Below are positions 8,171 through 16,292 of a stretch of 36,497 nt of DNA, piece by piece. How positions within the stretch are numbered: position 1 is the stretch's first letter; each line of letters begins with the position of its first letter. Location of the stretch: contig CALKNZ010000126.1 in assembly GCA_938091995.1 (NCBI GenBank), positions 1 through 36,497 on the forward strand, read 5' to 3'. This stretch comes from an uncultured Luminiphilus sp. (GTDB lineage Bacteria > Pseudomonadota > Gammaproteobacteria > Pseudomonadales > Halieaceae). The position numbers were made by a program, and so were the translations under genes. The notes beneath the pieces were generated by a model that worked only from the letters and a program-made list of their open reading frames with translations, was not told where the DNA came from and searched no databases.

Positions 8171-8224
8171 ATAATTCTGGATAATTGACCAATAAAGCCA
8201 TAAATTTGACTTATAAAGACTTAT
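8171..8224. promoter_or_regulatory. 10-bp phased direct repeats in the divergent promoter region
   Basis: The 178-bp gap between the ketoacyl synthase and the AraC-type regulator contains two direct-repeat pairs with helical-turn spacing. ATAATT-CTGG-ATAATT lies at 8171-8186, and GACTTAT-AAA-GACTTAT at 8208-8224, ending 23 bp before the regulator's start. AraC-family proteins often bind direct repeats on one helix face, so these are candidate operators. I see no convincing sigma-70 pair with correct spacing. Confidence 0.45.
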
Positions 8225-8247
8225 TTGCGGACTAGAGTGACGCCATC

Positions 8248-9249
8248 ATGAGCCCCAATCGAGCCATCACACTCCTGGCACTGGCCCATCCACGCATGCT
8301 AGCCACATCGGTAACGCTGCCTTTAGAAATTATTCGGGCGGCGGCGCATGCAAGCCCATTGCCAACACGACCCGAGGTCAGCATCCATCTCGTTGGCAAA
8401 CACACTGAGACCCTCACCCTTGCCAAGGGCTTGTCAATGCCGGTCACTAGGGATGACAGCAATACCATCCCCGATATTCTCCTCATTCCCGCAATCTGGC
8501 GTCATCCCCGATGGGTACTGCACCACCATCCCTGGCAGCTTGAGGTGATCAGACGCTGCGTCGAGGGGGGAAGCTGGGTTTGTAGCGTTGGCGCGGGTAG
8601 TTTTTTACTGGCTGAGGCCGGAGTACTTCGTGAAGGCGTTGCCACAACGCATTGGCATTGGTTTGACGCCTTCGAGGCGGCTTATCCCAAGGTTACGCTG
8701 CGTCGCGATCAGCTCATTACGCAACAGGGGCGCATTTTTTGTGTCGGATCGGTTAACTCAATCGCCGATCTTATGGTCTATTTAGCGGGTCAGCTTTTCT
8801 CAAGAGCGACCGCAACGACCATCGAAAATCAGTTTTCACCGGAAATTCGCCGCCGATTTTCTCCACACGAACTGGGATCCGCAAGTGAATCCCATCAGGA
8901 CGAAAAAATTTTAGATGTACAGTGGTTGATTCGTAGTGAACTTAAAGAAGGCCTCAATTTAGCGAGGCTCGCCAACACCTGTGACATGACAGTGCGGACG
9001 CTAAACCGACGCTTTCGTGCGGCAACGGGTATAACACCTGTTCACTACCAACACAGTATTCGCACAGAAGAGGCCAAAGCACTGCTACTGAATACCAACC
9101 TACCCATAGCGGAAGTTGGTTGGCAGGTGGGGTTTCGCGATGCTTCAGTTTTTTCACGACGATTTCGCGCACTCGCGGGTGTTACGCCGCGGCAATATAG
9201 AATTGCCGTCAGGGGGAAGGTATTCGAACTTGATCCCGGGTCGCACTAG
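8248..9249 (+). CDS. AraC-family regulator with DJ-1/PfpI-like domain (GlxA type)
   Basis: 333 aa. Residues about 6-190 form a class I glutamine amidotransferase-like (DJ-1/PfpI) sensor domain, with Cys112 in WVCSVGAGSFLLAEAGVL at the nucleophile-elbow position and HWHWFDAF just after. Residues about 228-325 are a two-helix-turn-helix AraC domain (NLARLANTCDMTVRTLNRRF, then EVGWQVGFRDASVFSRRF and GVTPRQYR). Such regulators usually act as cytoplasmic activators and the N-terminal domain senses a ligand. It is divergent from the ketoacyl synthase and 138 bp upstream of the thiolase, so either may be its target. Confidence 0.92.
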   Translation: MSPNRAITLLALAHPRMLATSVTLPLEIIRAAAHASPLPTRPEVSIHLVGKHTETLTLAKGLSMPVTRDDSNTIPDILLIPAIWRHPRWVLHHHPWQLEVIRRCVEGGSWVCSVGAGSFLLAEAGVLREGVATTHWHWFDAFEAAYPKVTLRRDQLITQQGRIFCVGSVNSIADLMVYLAGQLFSRATATTIENQFSPEIRRRFSPHELGSASESHQDEKILDVQWLIRSELKEGLNLARLANTCDMTVRTLNRRFRAATGITPVHYQHSIRTEEAKALLLNTNLPIAEVGWQVGFRDASVFSRRFRALAGVTPRQYRIAVRGKVFELDPGSH

Positions 9250-9387
9250 TCTTTTAGCGTCGGCTTTTATACGCCGTATGAGCCAGAATTATCCATCTTT
9301 TCATGGACAGTATTCTCTCAGCCGATGACGTGGCGCCCTGGGTGTGGCTAAATGCGACACCAAATTCAATACAGGTGAGCAATCGCT

Positions 9388-10569
9388 GTGGCAGATGCAA
9401 TTTATATGGTGAACGGTGCCCGAACCCCTATGGGTGGCTTACTGGGTGATTTGGCCGATTTAACGGCAGTGGATCTCGGCGCCGCGGCGGTCAAAGCCAC
9501 CCTCGATAAAGCAGGCGTCGAGGGTAGCGCAATTGATGAGGTCTTTATGGGTTGCGTGCTCCCTGCCGGACTGAAACAGTGCCCAGCTAGGCAAGCCATG
9601 ATCGGCGCAGGCATTCCCAGCAGCACAGGTGCAGTTACAGTCAACAAAGCTTGTGGCAGTGGCATGCAAGCCACGATCTACGCCATTGATAGCATTGCCG
9701 CAGGCACTAACCAAATGGTAATTAGCGGCGGCTTGGAAAGTATGAGTAATGCGCCCCAGCTTCTCATGACGGGCAGAAAAGGCATTCGCCTAGGCCATGG
9801 GCAAACCTTTGATCACATGTTTCTTGATGGCCTGGAAGACGCCTATACAGGAGGCGCCATGGGTAGCTTTGCTCAAGCGACTGCAGACAGCCATGGGCTG
9901 ACACGAGAAGCCATGGATCAATACGCCATATCGAGTTTGGAACGGGCTAAAACTGCGACAGAGAGTGGCGTCTTGCAAGCTGAAATCACACCGGTAACCA
10001 TAAAAACTCGCCGAGGCGAACATACCGTTGAACACGATGAGCAACCTTTGAAAGGACGGCCCGACAAAATCCCCGGGCTGCGCCCGGCCTTCACCAAAGA
10101 CGGCACCATAACCGCGGCGAATTCCAGTTCTATTTCTGACGGTGCAAGTGCCCTGTTGGTGGCATCAGCGTCAGCTGTTGCAGCTCACAATCTTCAGCCT
10201 ATGGCTAAAATTATCGCCCATGCACGCTTCAGTCGTGCCCCAGAAGAATTCACATTGGCTCCCGTAGGCGCAATAGAAAAGCTCCTTGAGCGCACCGGTT
10301 GGCATGCGTCTGACGTTGATCTTTGGGAAATTAACGAGGCCTTTGCCATGGTGACGATGTTGGCTATGAACGCCTTCGATTTAGATCATGACCGAGTCAA
10401 TGTTCACGGAGGCGCCTGTGCTCAGGGGCACCCAATTGGCTCTACAGGTTCACGCATTTTGGTCACCCTAGCCCATGCGCTTCAGCACCACGGCAAGCAA
10501 CGTGGTATTGCCGCATTGTGTATCGGCGGTGGTGAAGCTACTGCCGTCGCTATTGAGCGGGTGGTCTAA
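9388..10569 (+). CDS. acetyl-CoA acyltransferase (thiolase)
   Basis: 393 aa with a GTG start preceded by AGGTGA 9 nt upstream. All thiolase signatures are present: acylated Cys89 (NKACGSGMQ), NEAF at 316-319, His348 ([10 protein letters not shown]) and the general-base Cys378 (CIGGGEA). The length fits biosynthetic or short-chain degradative thiolases. [11 protein letters not shown] replaces the usual GGAIALGHPIG, a mild deviation near the active site. It may cleave 3-ketoacyl-CoA in beta-oxidation or condense acetyl-CoA; sequence alone does not decide. The ribB gene starts 5 bp after its stop, so the two are almost certainly cotranscribed, an unusual pairing. Confidence 0.94.
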   Translation: MADAIYMVNGARTPMGGLLGDLADLTAVDLGAAAVKATLDKAGVEGSAIDEVFMGCVLPAGLKQCPARQAMIGAGIPSSTGAVTVNKACGSGMQATIYAIDSIAAGTNQMVISGGLESMSNAPQLLMTGRKGIRLGHGQTFDHMFLDGLEDAYTGGAMGSFAQATADSHGLTREAMDQYAISSLERAKTATESGVLQAEITPVTIKTRRGEHTVEHDEQPLKGRPDKIPGLRPAFTKDGTITAANSSSISDGASALLVASASAVAAHNLQPMAKIIAHARFSRAPEEFTLAPVGAIEKLLERTGWHASDVDLWEINEAFAMVTMLAMNAFDLDHDRVNVHGGACAQGHPIGSTGSRILVTLAHALQHHGKQRGIAALCIGGGEATAVAIERVV

Positions 10570-10574
10570 CGCAT

Positions 10575-11678
10575 ATGCCACTTGCATCGATTCCGGAAAT
10601 TATCGACGACATTCGAGCCGGGCGAATGGTGGTTCTCATGGATGACGAAGACCGTGAAAATGAGGGCGATTTAATCATAGCCGCGGAAAAGGTCACGCCT
10701 GAAATTATTAACTTCATGGCGACCGAAGCCTGTGGGCTTATTTGCATGCCCATTACACCAGAGAAAGCCCGTCGACTGCGCATACCACTGATGGTCCGTG
10801 ATAATCGCTCGCAGCACGAAACTAACTTCACCGTCTCCATTGATGCCAGTGAACAAATTGGTCCAGGCGTGAGCGCTCAACAGCGCTCACACACCATTTT
10901 GCAAGCCGTTGCCAGCGATGCTGAACCCTCAGATATTAGACAACCCGGCCACATTTTTCCGCTGGTTTCGAAACCCGGTGGGGTGTTGCGAAGAGCCGGT
11001 CATACCGAAGCGGGTGTCGACCTAGCCCGCATGGCAGGCTGCGAACCTGCTGCCGTAATCGTTGAGATCATGAATGCCGATGGCACTATGGCTCGCCGGC
11101 CACAGCTAGAGATCTTCGCCGAACAACATGACCTCAAAATGGGAACCATTGCCGACCTTATCGAATACCGATCAATACATGAACATTCCGTAGAAGTGGG
11201 CGAGAGCCATGAAATCGATACTGAGTGGGGTAAATTTGTACTCCATACCTTCCGAGACCTTATAGATGACACCCCTCATTTCGCTTTACAGCGCGGCACA
11301 ATAAACGCTGAGCAACCGGTACCTGTGCGCGTGCAGTCTGTCGACTTACTTCGAGATATTTTGGGCACCCAGCTGGGTGAAGGACGCACCGGCTGGTCTT
11401 ATCGTTCAGCCATGCAGTTTATTGCCGAGTCTAATGAAGGCGTTGTGGTGCTCGTTGGGCAGCCATCGTCTTCAGATCAGATACTCACTGATGTACATCA
11501 ATTTCTCAGTAGCGGCGCTCCCCCGCCTCAGCCTCAAAACTATAGGTTGATTGGTACCGGCGCACAGATTCTTCGGCATCTTGGCGTCAGTCGCATGGCA
11601 CTGCTATCGGCACCCTTACGATTCAATGCGCTCTCCGGCTTTAACTTGGAAGTCACTGAGTTCGTGAGCCCAGCCTAA
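10575..11678 (+). CDS. ribB: 3,4-dihydroxy-2-butanone 4-phosphate synthase with degenerate RibA-like domain
   Basis: 367 aa in two parts. Residues 1-205 are Rib[11 protein letters not shown] (23-32) binds metal and ribulose 5-phosphate, [11 protein letters not shown] follows at 81-91, and [13 protein letters not shown] (143-155) supplies the catalytic histidine. This domain makes the four-carbon unit of riboflavin. Residues about 206-367 align in position with GTP cyclohydrolase II, but I see no zinc-binding cysteines (the C-x10-C-x-C set with CDCG) and no matching catalytic motif, so this half is probably inactive. RibBA proteins with such a degenerate half are common in proteobacteria. It lies 5 bp after the thiolase and outside any rib operon. 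Confidence 0.92.
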   Translation: MPLASIPEIIDDIRAGRMVVLMDDEDRENEGDLIIAAEKVTPEIINFMATEACGLICMPITPEKARRLRIPLMVRDNRSQHETNFTVSIDASEQIGPGVSAQQRSHTILQAVASDAEPSDIRQPGHIFPLVSKPGGVLRRAGHTEAGVDLARMAGCEPAAVIVEIMNADGTMARRPQLEIFAEQHDLKMGTIADLIEYRSIHEHSVEVGESHEIDTEWGKFVLHTFRDLIDDTPHFALQRGTINAEQPVPVRVQSVDLLRDILGTQLGEGRTGWSYRSAMQFIAESNEGVVVLVGQPSSSDQILTDVHQFLSSGAPPPQPQNYRLIGTGAQILRHLGVSRMALLSAPLRFNALSGFNLEVTEFVSPA

Positions 11679-11692
11679 CCCGCGCCATACAC

Positions 11693-12376
11693 TCAGCTTG
11701 AGAAGCTTACGAGCTCATCCAGATGAGCTCGATCCGTCATCGCTTGGTTCGCCGCGGCGGTAGTATCGGGGTAGCCAAAGGACAAACCAAATAGCAACAT
11801 CTGGTCGTCGGGTATATTCAGCGCCGGCTTGATCACGTGCGTCATAAAGCCCAAGGCCGTTTGAGGGCAGGAACCCAAGCCGTGAGCCGACAGACCTAGC
11901 ATAACCGTCTGCGTGAACATGCCTAGATCGCAGGCCTCTCTCAAGCCAAACGCTTTAGGCATGGTAAAAAACGCAACCCCAGGCGCATCGAAGAATCGAA
12001 AGTTGTTGAGAAACCATGCCTGACGTTCCGTTTTCTGCTCTCTTGGAATGCCAAGAGCGTCATAAAGGGCTTTGGCTGAAGCATACTGTCGATCACGAAA
12101 AACACCTTCATACTTTCCGTCGTATGGATGATCTACAGCAATATCTCCCTTAGCAAAACGCTGAGGCAACTCCTCCCGCAAAGCCTCTAGCACCGATCCC
12201 GTTGCTACATGTACAAACCACGGTTGCGTATTGCAGTTGCTAGGCGCCTGCATCGCAGCATTAAATATGGTTTTGAGTAGCGCCTTAGGCACAGGCTGAT
12301 CGGTGAAGGCGCGAATCGATCGGCGCGCCTTGGCGATCTCAATAAACTGCTCTCCAAGATTTAGGGATGTCATCAT
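11693..12376 (-). CDS. nitroreductase family protein
   Basis: 227 aa from the ATG at 12376, with GGAG 6 nt upstream; an in-frame TTG 12 nt earlier would cover the ribosome-binding site. The flavin-binding pattern RRSIRAFTDQPVP is near 20-32, then QAPSNCNTQPWFVHV near 45-60, and a C-terminal GLGSCPQTA and LLFGLSFGYPD. This is the NfnB/FRase I-like fold, an FMN enzyme reducing nitro compounds, quinones or enones with NAD(P)H. It lies 42 bp downstream of the CofD-related gene on the same strand and ends 14 nt from the convergent ribB. The substrate is unknown. Confidence 0.9.
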   Translation of the reverse strand: MMTSLNLGEQFIEIAKARRSIRAFTDQPVPKALLKTIFNAAMQAPSNCNTQPWFVHVATGSVLEALREELPQRFAKGDIAVDHPYDGKYEGVFRDRQYASAKALYDALGIPREQKTERQAWFLNNFRFFDAPGVAFFTMPKAFGLREACDLGMFTQTVMLGLSAHGLGSCPQTALGFMTHVIKPALNIPDDQMLLFGLSFGYPDTTAAANQAMTDRAHLDELVSFSS

Positions 12377-12418
12377 TTTTAGCTCCAAAAAGAAATTGAC
12401 TATTAATTCTTATAATTT

Positions 12419-13621
12419 TCAAGCCAAAGAAAGTAAGACCTGCGCTAAACGATCATCGTCGTAATACGGCGCACTTTGAGGGGTTACCAAGGGCAGCTCC
12501 AGTAGCTCAACGCCCAAGGATGTCAGAAGATCCGGATTGATCTCATAGGGGTAGCGGGAACGATCGGTATCGATGACTACATAATTTAAGAAGTTCGAGA
12601 CCGGCCTACTTTCATTGCTGGGCCGAAGCTGTTTCAGTAAGGCTTGAATCGTAGCCGAAAAATCCATACCCAACTGTTCCGGGTCACTACCAAGATTAGG
12701 AATAAATACTTTGGGACAAGCGGCTCTGGCGACGGCATCGGCTACCCCCGTTGGCAATAAGTTGGCAATGAGACTGGAATAAAAACTACCCGGTGCAAAA
12801 CAAATAATATCGGCCCCTGCGATCAATTGGCTGTTTTCTCGATTGAGCGATGCCGTGACAGGGTCGTGCTCATCGACGCTTCGACTCAGAAAAATTGAAC
12901 TGACCGGTGAAGCTATATCGGGATACTCCTTCCCCGTTAATAAGTGCTGGCCGATAAATGTTTGCCCATTGTCTAGATGAACACCTAAATGTAACGGGAC
13001 ATCAACAATAGCCCGGACAGTGCCACGAATATTGACCAGTTCCGAAAATCGCTGGAGGCTAGCGCTCAGATTATTAGCGCTAGCGAGATAGCCACCCGCG
13101 AGCACTAAATTGCCCACCGAGGCCCTGGAAAGATTAAAGTTATCAGGCAGCTGTTTAGCCAGGGAGAGGAGTTGCTCGGTGATCTCTTGTTGCACCTCAG
13201 ACGGTATAGCACGACTCAGTTCATGCTGGCCTGAAATAATGTCGTTAAGCTCTCGGAACAAACTCTCGTTTGCGCTAGCGCTTGAAAGCCGGTGCTGCAA
13301 AAGCTGGCAAACCTCGCGTTGACTCGGAGCTGATTGATTAGCTAAGGCCAATAAGCGCTGGCGTAAGTCGCCAACTCCCGGCATATCGAACGCCTGGCGC
13401 AAAGCCGCAGAGCTACCACCACTATCAAAGGGCGTGACTAAATGAATACTGTTGTGGGTGTAAGCCGTAATTTTTTGGCTTAACCCATTAAAGGCTGAAC
13501 CACCACTGAAAAAGAGTGCTCGTGGGCCATGCTCTGGCGTCGCGAGATCATGATTAATCTTCACGGGATCGGGAATCACACTAGAGGCTTTGAAGGGCTC
13601 TGTCGGGCGGGTTTGCAACAT
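12419..13621 (-). CDS. CofD-related protein (GAK-group type)
   Basis: I choose the ATG at 13621 (400 aa). In-frame TTG and GTG codons up to 13663 are possible and no start has a strong ribosome-binding site. The CofD/YvcK-type nucleotide-sugar or phospho-lactyl transferase fold is indicated by FFSGGSAFNG at 37-46, THNSIHLVTPFDSGGSS at 55-71, and a later NLVLAGGYL. Family members bind phosphorylated nucleotides: CofD makes coenzyme F420 and YvcK binds UDP-sugars. This variant matches my memory of 'CofD-related protein, GAK system', a group usually seen with an ATP-grasp enzyme and other partners. None of those is visible here. Its actual reaction is unknown. Confidence 0.78.
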   Translation of the reverse strand: MLQTRPTEPFKASSVIPDPVKINHDLATPEHGPRALFFSGGSAFNGLSQKITAYTHNSIHLVTPFDSGGSSAALRQAFDMPGVGDLRQRLLALANQSAPSQREVCQLLQHRLSSASANESLFRELNDIISGQHELSRAIPSEVQQEITEQLLSLAKQLPDNFNLSRASVGNLVLAGGYLASANNLSASLQRFSELVNIRGTVRAIVDVPLHLGVHLDNGQTFIGQHLLTGKEYPDIASPVSSIFLSRSVDEHDPVTASLNRENSQLIAGADIICFAPGSFYSSLIANLLPTGVADAVARAACPKVFIPNLGSDPEQLGMDFSATIQALLKQLRPSNESRPVSNFLNYVVIDTDRSRYPYEINPDLLTSLGVELLELPLVTPQSAPYYDDDRLAQVLLSLA

Positions 13622-13867
13622 GCGAAGAATTTTCACGGTTGCAGGAGCAACAGGCAAGGCCAAAGAGCCTTATTTTGTGACAATTATTTGCCGCATAAAA
13701 GCATTGAAGTTCCACGCCTTCCGCTCTTGTTTGGCTTAGGGATAATCTTGGACTACAGGGTGATATTCGTCACATTTTTGGGTATAGTTTTTTGTCAGGT
13801 GTTTTCTCGGCACTCATCGCAACACAAAGACGCGTAGCAAGTAACCTACACAGCACAGGCAAGCGCA

Positions 13868-14128
13868 ATGACCCAGACCAGCGAAAAACTCGAAGAATCT
13901 TGCAAGCGCGGATTCAAAGCAGAAGTCCCGTTCGGGTACGAGACCTTGCTGACCGATGGTCAACGCCATCGCCTAGACGAATGCCGCCAGCAAGGCTGGG
14001 AGCTCCAGTTTATACGAAGAAATATGACGAACTGCCCCACCGTGGTCGTGCAAGATACAGGGGAACGTCAAAGCTGGCGCATTTGTGATGATGGAACCCT
14101 AGAGGCCTTTGCGGGAAATCGAGGCTAG
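13868..14128 (+). CDS. small uncharacterised protein
   Basis: 86 aa, soluble, with two cysteines in DECRQQGWEL and MTNCPTVV and a further one near the end (RICDDGT). The middle reads RLDECRQQGWELQFIRR, and the C-terminal half ends with DDGTLEAF. This looks like a small conserved protein of gammaproteobacteria with no assigned role, but I cannot name a family. I prefer it to an overlapping frame starting at 13792 because its composition is more protein-like and the frame is complete between its neighbours. It sits alone between the divergent CofD-like gene and the convergent MOSC gene. Confidence 0.65.
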   Translation: MTQTSEKLEESCKRGFKAEVPFGYETLLTDGQRHRLDECRQQGWELQFIRRNMTNCPTVVVQDTGERQSWRICDDGTLEAFAGNRG

Positions 14129-14159
14129 GGCGACGCCACCCGCCCATTGCGACAGCCAC

Positions 14160-14999
14160 TCACATCAATTCAACAGCCTGTCCTAGCTTGACCCTGCCTG
14201 TTTTTATAACCCGAGCATAGACACCCAAATTACCCTCAGCTTCCTTAACCAGATGCCGCATAATCTTAGTGTCCCGCGGTAGGTCACCGGTTGCATGGGT
14301 TGTCATGGAGCAACGAGGGCAGGTACCAACAATCTCTAGTACAGCCTCACCAATGTGCAGCTGTTTGCCAACCCATGCCTGTTCGGGAAATGGCGAGGTG
14401 GCCTCAGCCGCATCGATCAGCAGGTTAGGTCTGAATCGTCGAGGATCAAATTTTGCCTCAGGATGGCGCTTTGCCAATGTCGCCATCGATTGATCAGTCA
14501 TTATTAAAATCGGAAACGCATCAAAATAAGTACCTGGAGGTGATTCAAACTCGAGCACCTCTGCGAATAGAGTCAAATCAGGAATAGGTTCTCCAGGGAG
14601 TCGCCCAAAGACGGTCATTAGTTCCTGTTCAAAGTCCTCATGATCTGGAGCGCCTCGACGGTAATGATCTAAATTTTCCGCAGGTAGTAAAGGCCAAAGC
14701 GTGACAGGGTGATCCAATTTCTCAGATAGCCAGCTATGCACTTCGTTATTGCTAGCTACACAGGTACTGCCGTCCGGAGCTGTAATGACCGGCACAGGCC
14801 CCGCTCCAGTAGCGGCACTGAACATCATCAAATGAGGTAACTTTTTGCCGCCTCGAATACCTCCTCGCTTTTCATCACGAGTCGCCCATGTGCGGTCGCC
14901 GTCGATTCCTTTGGAACCTAAGACAGCTTCAGATAACGACTCACCCAGCATTGACTTGACGGGGTACCGAAACAGCTCACGAAGTTGCGCTAAAGGCAT
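14160..14999 (-). CDS. MOSC domain protein, YcbX-like
   Basis: 279 aa from the ATG at 14999 (GGAA 9 nt upstream); this matches the family's usual MPxLxxLxxYPVKS opening, while upstream ATG and TTG codons would add an atypical tail. Residues 1-110 are the MOSC N-terminal beta barrel (FRYPVKSMLGE). The MOSC domain spans about 140-275, with RRFRPNLLID at 187-196 and GTCPRCSMTT at 226-235. Cys227 is in the position of the cysteine that coordinates molybdenum in YcbX and mARC enzymes, which reduce N-hydroxylated compounds. The ferredoxin-like C-terminal domain of full YcbX is absent, so it would need a separate reductase partner. Confidence 0.9.
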   Translation of the reverse strand: MPLAQLRELFRYPVKSMLGESLSEAVLGSKGIDGDRTWATRDEKRGGIRGGKKLPHLMMFSAATGAGPVPVITAPDGSTCVASNNEVHSWLSEKLDHPVTLWPLLPAENLDHYRRGAPDHEDFEQELMTVFGRLPGEPIPDLTLFAEVLEFESPPGTYFDAFPILIMTDQSMATLAKRHPEAKFDPRRFRPNLLIDAAEATSPFPEQAWVGKQLHIGEAVLEIVGTCPRCSMTTHATGDLPRDTKIMRHLVKEAEGNLGVYARVIKTGRVKLGQAVELM

Positions 15000-15404
15000 G
15001 ACACTAAATTCCAAATCGTCGTGTCCCAACATAACCAAGTGTGACCCGCGAGTGTAGCCCTATTTTGAAAAATCCTAAGCTACAGTTATATCTAGGCTGA
15101 TTCACATCGATTGATCAACAACAAGCGCTCTATAACTCATGTCAATCGACTGTCCACTCAGCCTGCAGGTATGCCAAAGTCGAAGCTCTGGCAGGCCTTG
15201 TTCTCATCTCTCCAACATCATTGTATGGACAGAACCCCAGCGCACTACGAGATGTACAGGCTCGCTATCAAGCGCAATCAACAAGCACAACCAAGCGAGC
15301 GCGACGAAAATTTTCATTGCCGAATACCGACTTGCTCTAGCAACGATCTGTGGCCATCATTACCCTGGAAATTTACAGGTCTACAAGCACATCAGGAGAG
15401 CGCC
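15000..15404. other. gap upstream of the PhyH gene with open but unrecognised frames
   Basis: The frame of the PhyH gene is open back to a TTG at 15111, and two other plus-strand frames are also open over much of 15140-15340. None encodes a recognisable protein, and none has a good ribosome-binding site at its start. I treat the stretch as the divergent promoter region for the MOSC and PhyH genes. A poor promoter-like pair, TTGAAA near 15065 and TATATC near 15087, may serve the plus strand. Confidence 0.4.
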
Positions 15405-16292
15405 GTTATGCCCCTTTGTACCCTAGAACCCTCGGTCGACGCGGCAACAGCCACCCAAGTGCTGCGTCGCGATGGCGCTGTGGTAATTAAGAACCTTGCT
15501 AAGCCTGAGCTCGTTAATGCCGTCAGCACAGAGTTACGAGTGCAATTTGATGCGGATCGAACTACCAAGCACTCGGACTTTGATGGCGACTTGACGCTGC
15601 GTTGCTCTGCCTCGTTGCTGCGTGCTGCGCCCAGTGCAGCGGCACTGATGGATCATGACATGCTGGTCGAAATCGCTGATGCAATACTGCTACCCCACTG
15701 CGCCACGTATCAGCTGGGCAGTATGACCGGCATCGAAATCCACCCGGGAGAGCGAGCACAACCTTTGCATCGAGATGATTCTCTGTATCCCATCGAAATT
15801 TCAGGGTTAGAGCTTCAAATTGGCGTTATGTGGGCGCTGGATGATTTCACTGAAGAAAATGGCGGTACCCGTGTTGTGCTCAATAGCCATCGATTCATGC
15901 GTTCATGGCACCTGCCTAACCTTTCAGAATGGGAGTCTACTGTGATGCCCGCGGGATCTGCGCTTTTTTATTTGGGCTCGACCTGGCACGGTGGCGGCGC
16001 CAACAACAGCGAATCGCCTCGTGCGGGTCTAATCAATACCTATTCACTGGGCTGGTTGAGACAAGAATCAAACCACTATCTCGAATTACCTCCTAACACC
16101 GCGATGCAGTTCACTCCTCGGCAGCGCGCGCTGCTTGGCTACACGGCCCATGGTTGCGGTGACGATAGCATTGGCAAATATGATGGCAATGACTGCCCTG
16201 CCTGGTTAGATATGCCACCGGAACCTGCTTGGCGCGACGAGCGTGGCCAAGTCGGAACCTCAGAAGATGCCAAAGCTCAGGCCAGCAATTAG
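15405..16292 (+). CDS. phytanoyl-CoA dioxygenase (PhyH) family protein
   Basis: 295 aa from the ATG at 15405, chosen because AGGAG lies about 10 nt upstream and the PhyH fold begins at once (DGAVVIKNL). The Fe(II)/2-oxoglutarate site is visible: His121 and Asp123 in LHRDD, the distal His194 in STWHGGGAN, and Arg205 for the 2-oxoglutarate carboxylate. The protein should hydroxylate a C-H bond in the cytoplasm. Family substrates range from phytanoyl-CoA to small metabolites, and this one is not assignable. Its stop overlaps by 4 nt the stop of the convergent APC permease. Confidence 0.88.
   Translation, partial: VMPLCTLEPSVDAATATQVLRRDGAVVIKNLAKPELVNAVSTELRVQFDADRTTKHSDFDGDLTLRCSASLLRAAPSAAALMDHDMLVEIADAILLPHCATYQLGSMTGIEIHPGERAQPLHRDDSLYPIEISGLELQIGVMWALDDFTEENGGTRVVLNSHRFMRSWHLPNLSEWESTVMPAGSALFYLGSTWHGGGANNSESPRAGLINTYSLGWLRQESNHYLELPPNTAMQFTPRQRALLGYTAHGCGDDSIGKYDGNDCPAWLDMPPEPAWRDERGQVGTSEDAKAQASN

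Noticed and set aside
9253-9275. Possible terminator after the GlxA-type regulator
   Set aside because: CGGC...GCCG gives only a 4-bp stem and no T-run follows it.
13792-14088. 98-codon plus-strand frame overlapping the small protein gene at 13868
   Set aside because: It is arginine-rich and serine-rich like an out-of-frame translation; the frame starting at 13868 has better composition.
15111-15404. 98-codon N-terminal extension of the PhyH protein
   Set aside because: The frame is open, but the start would be TTG without a ribosome-binding site, and the PhyH fold begins at the internal ATG with AGGAG upstream.
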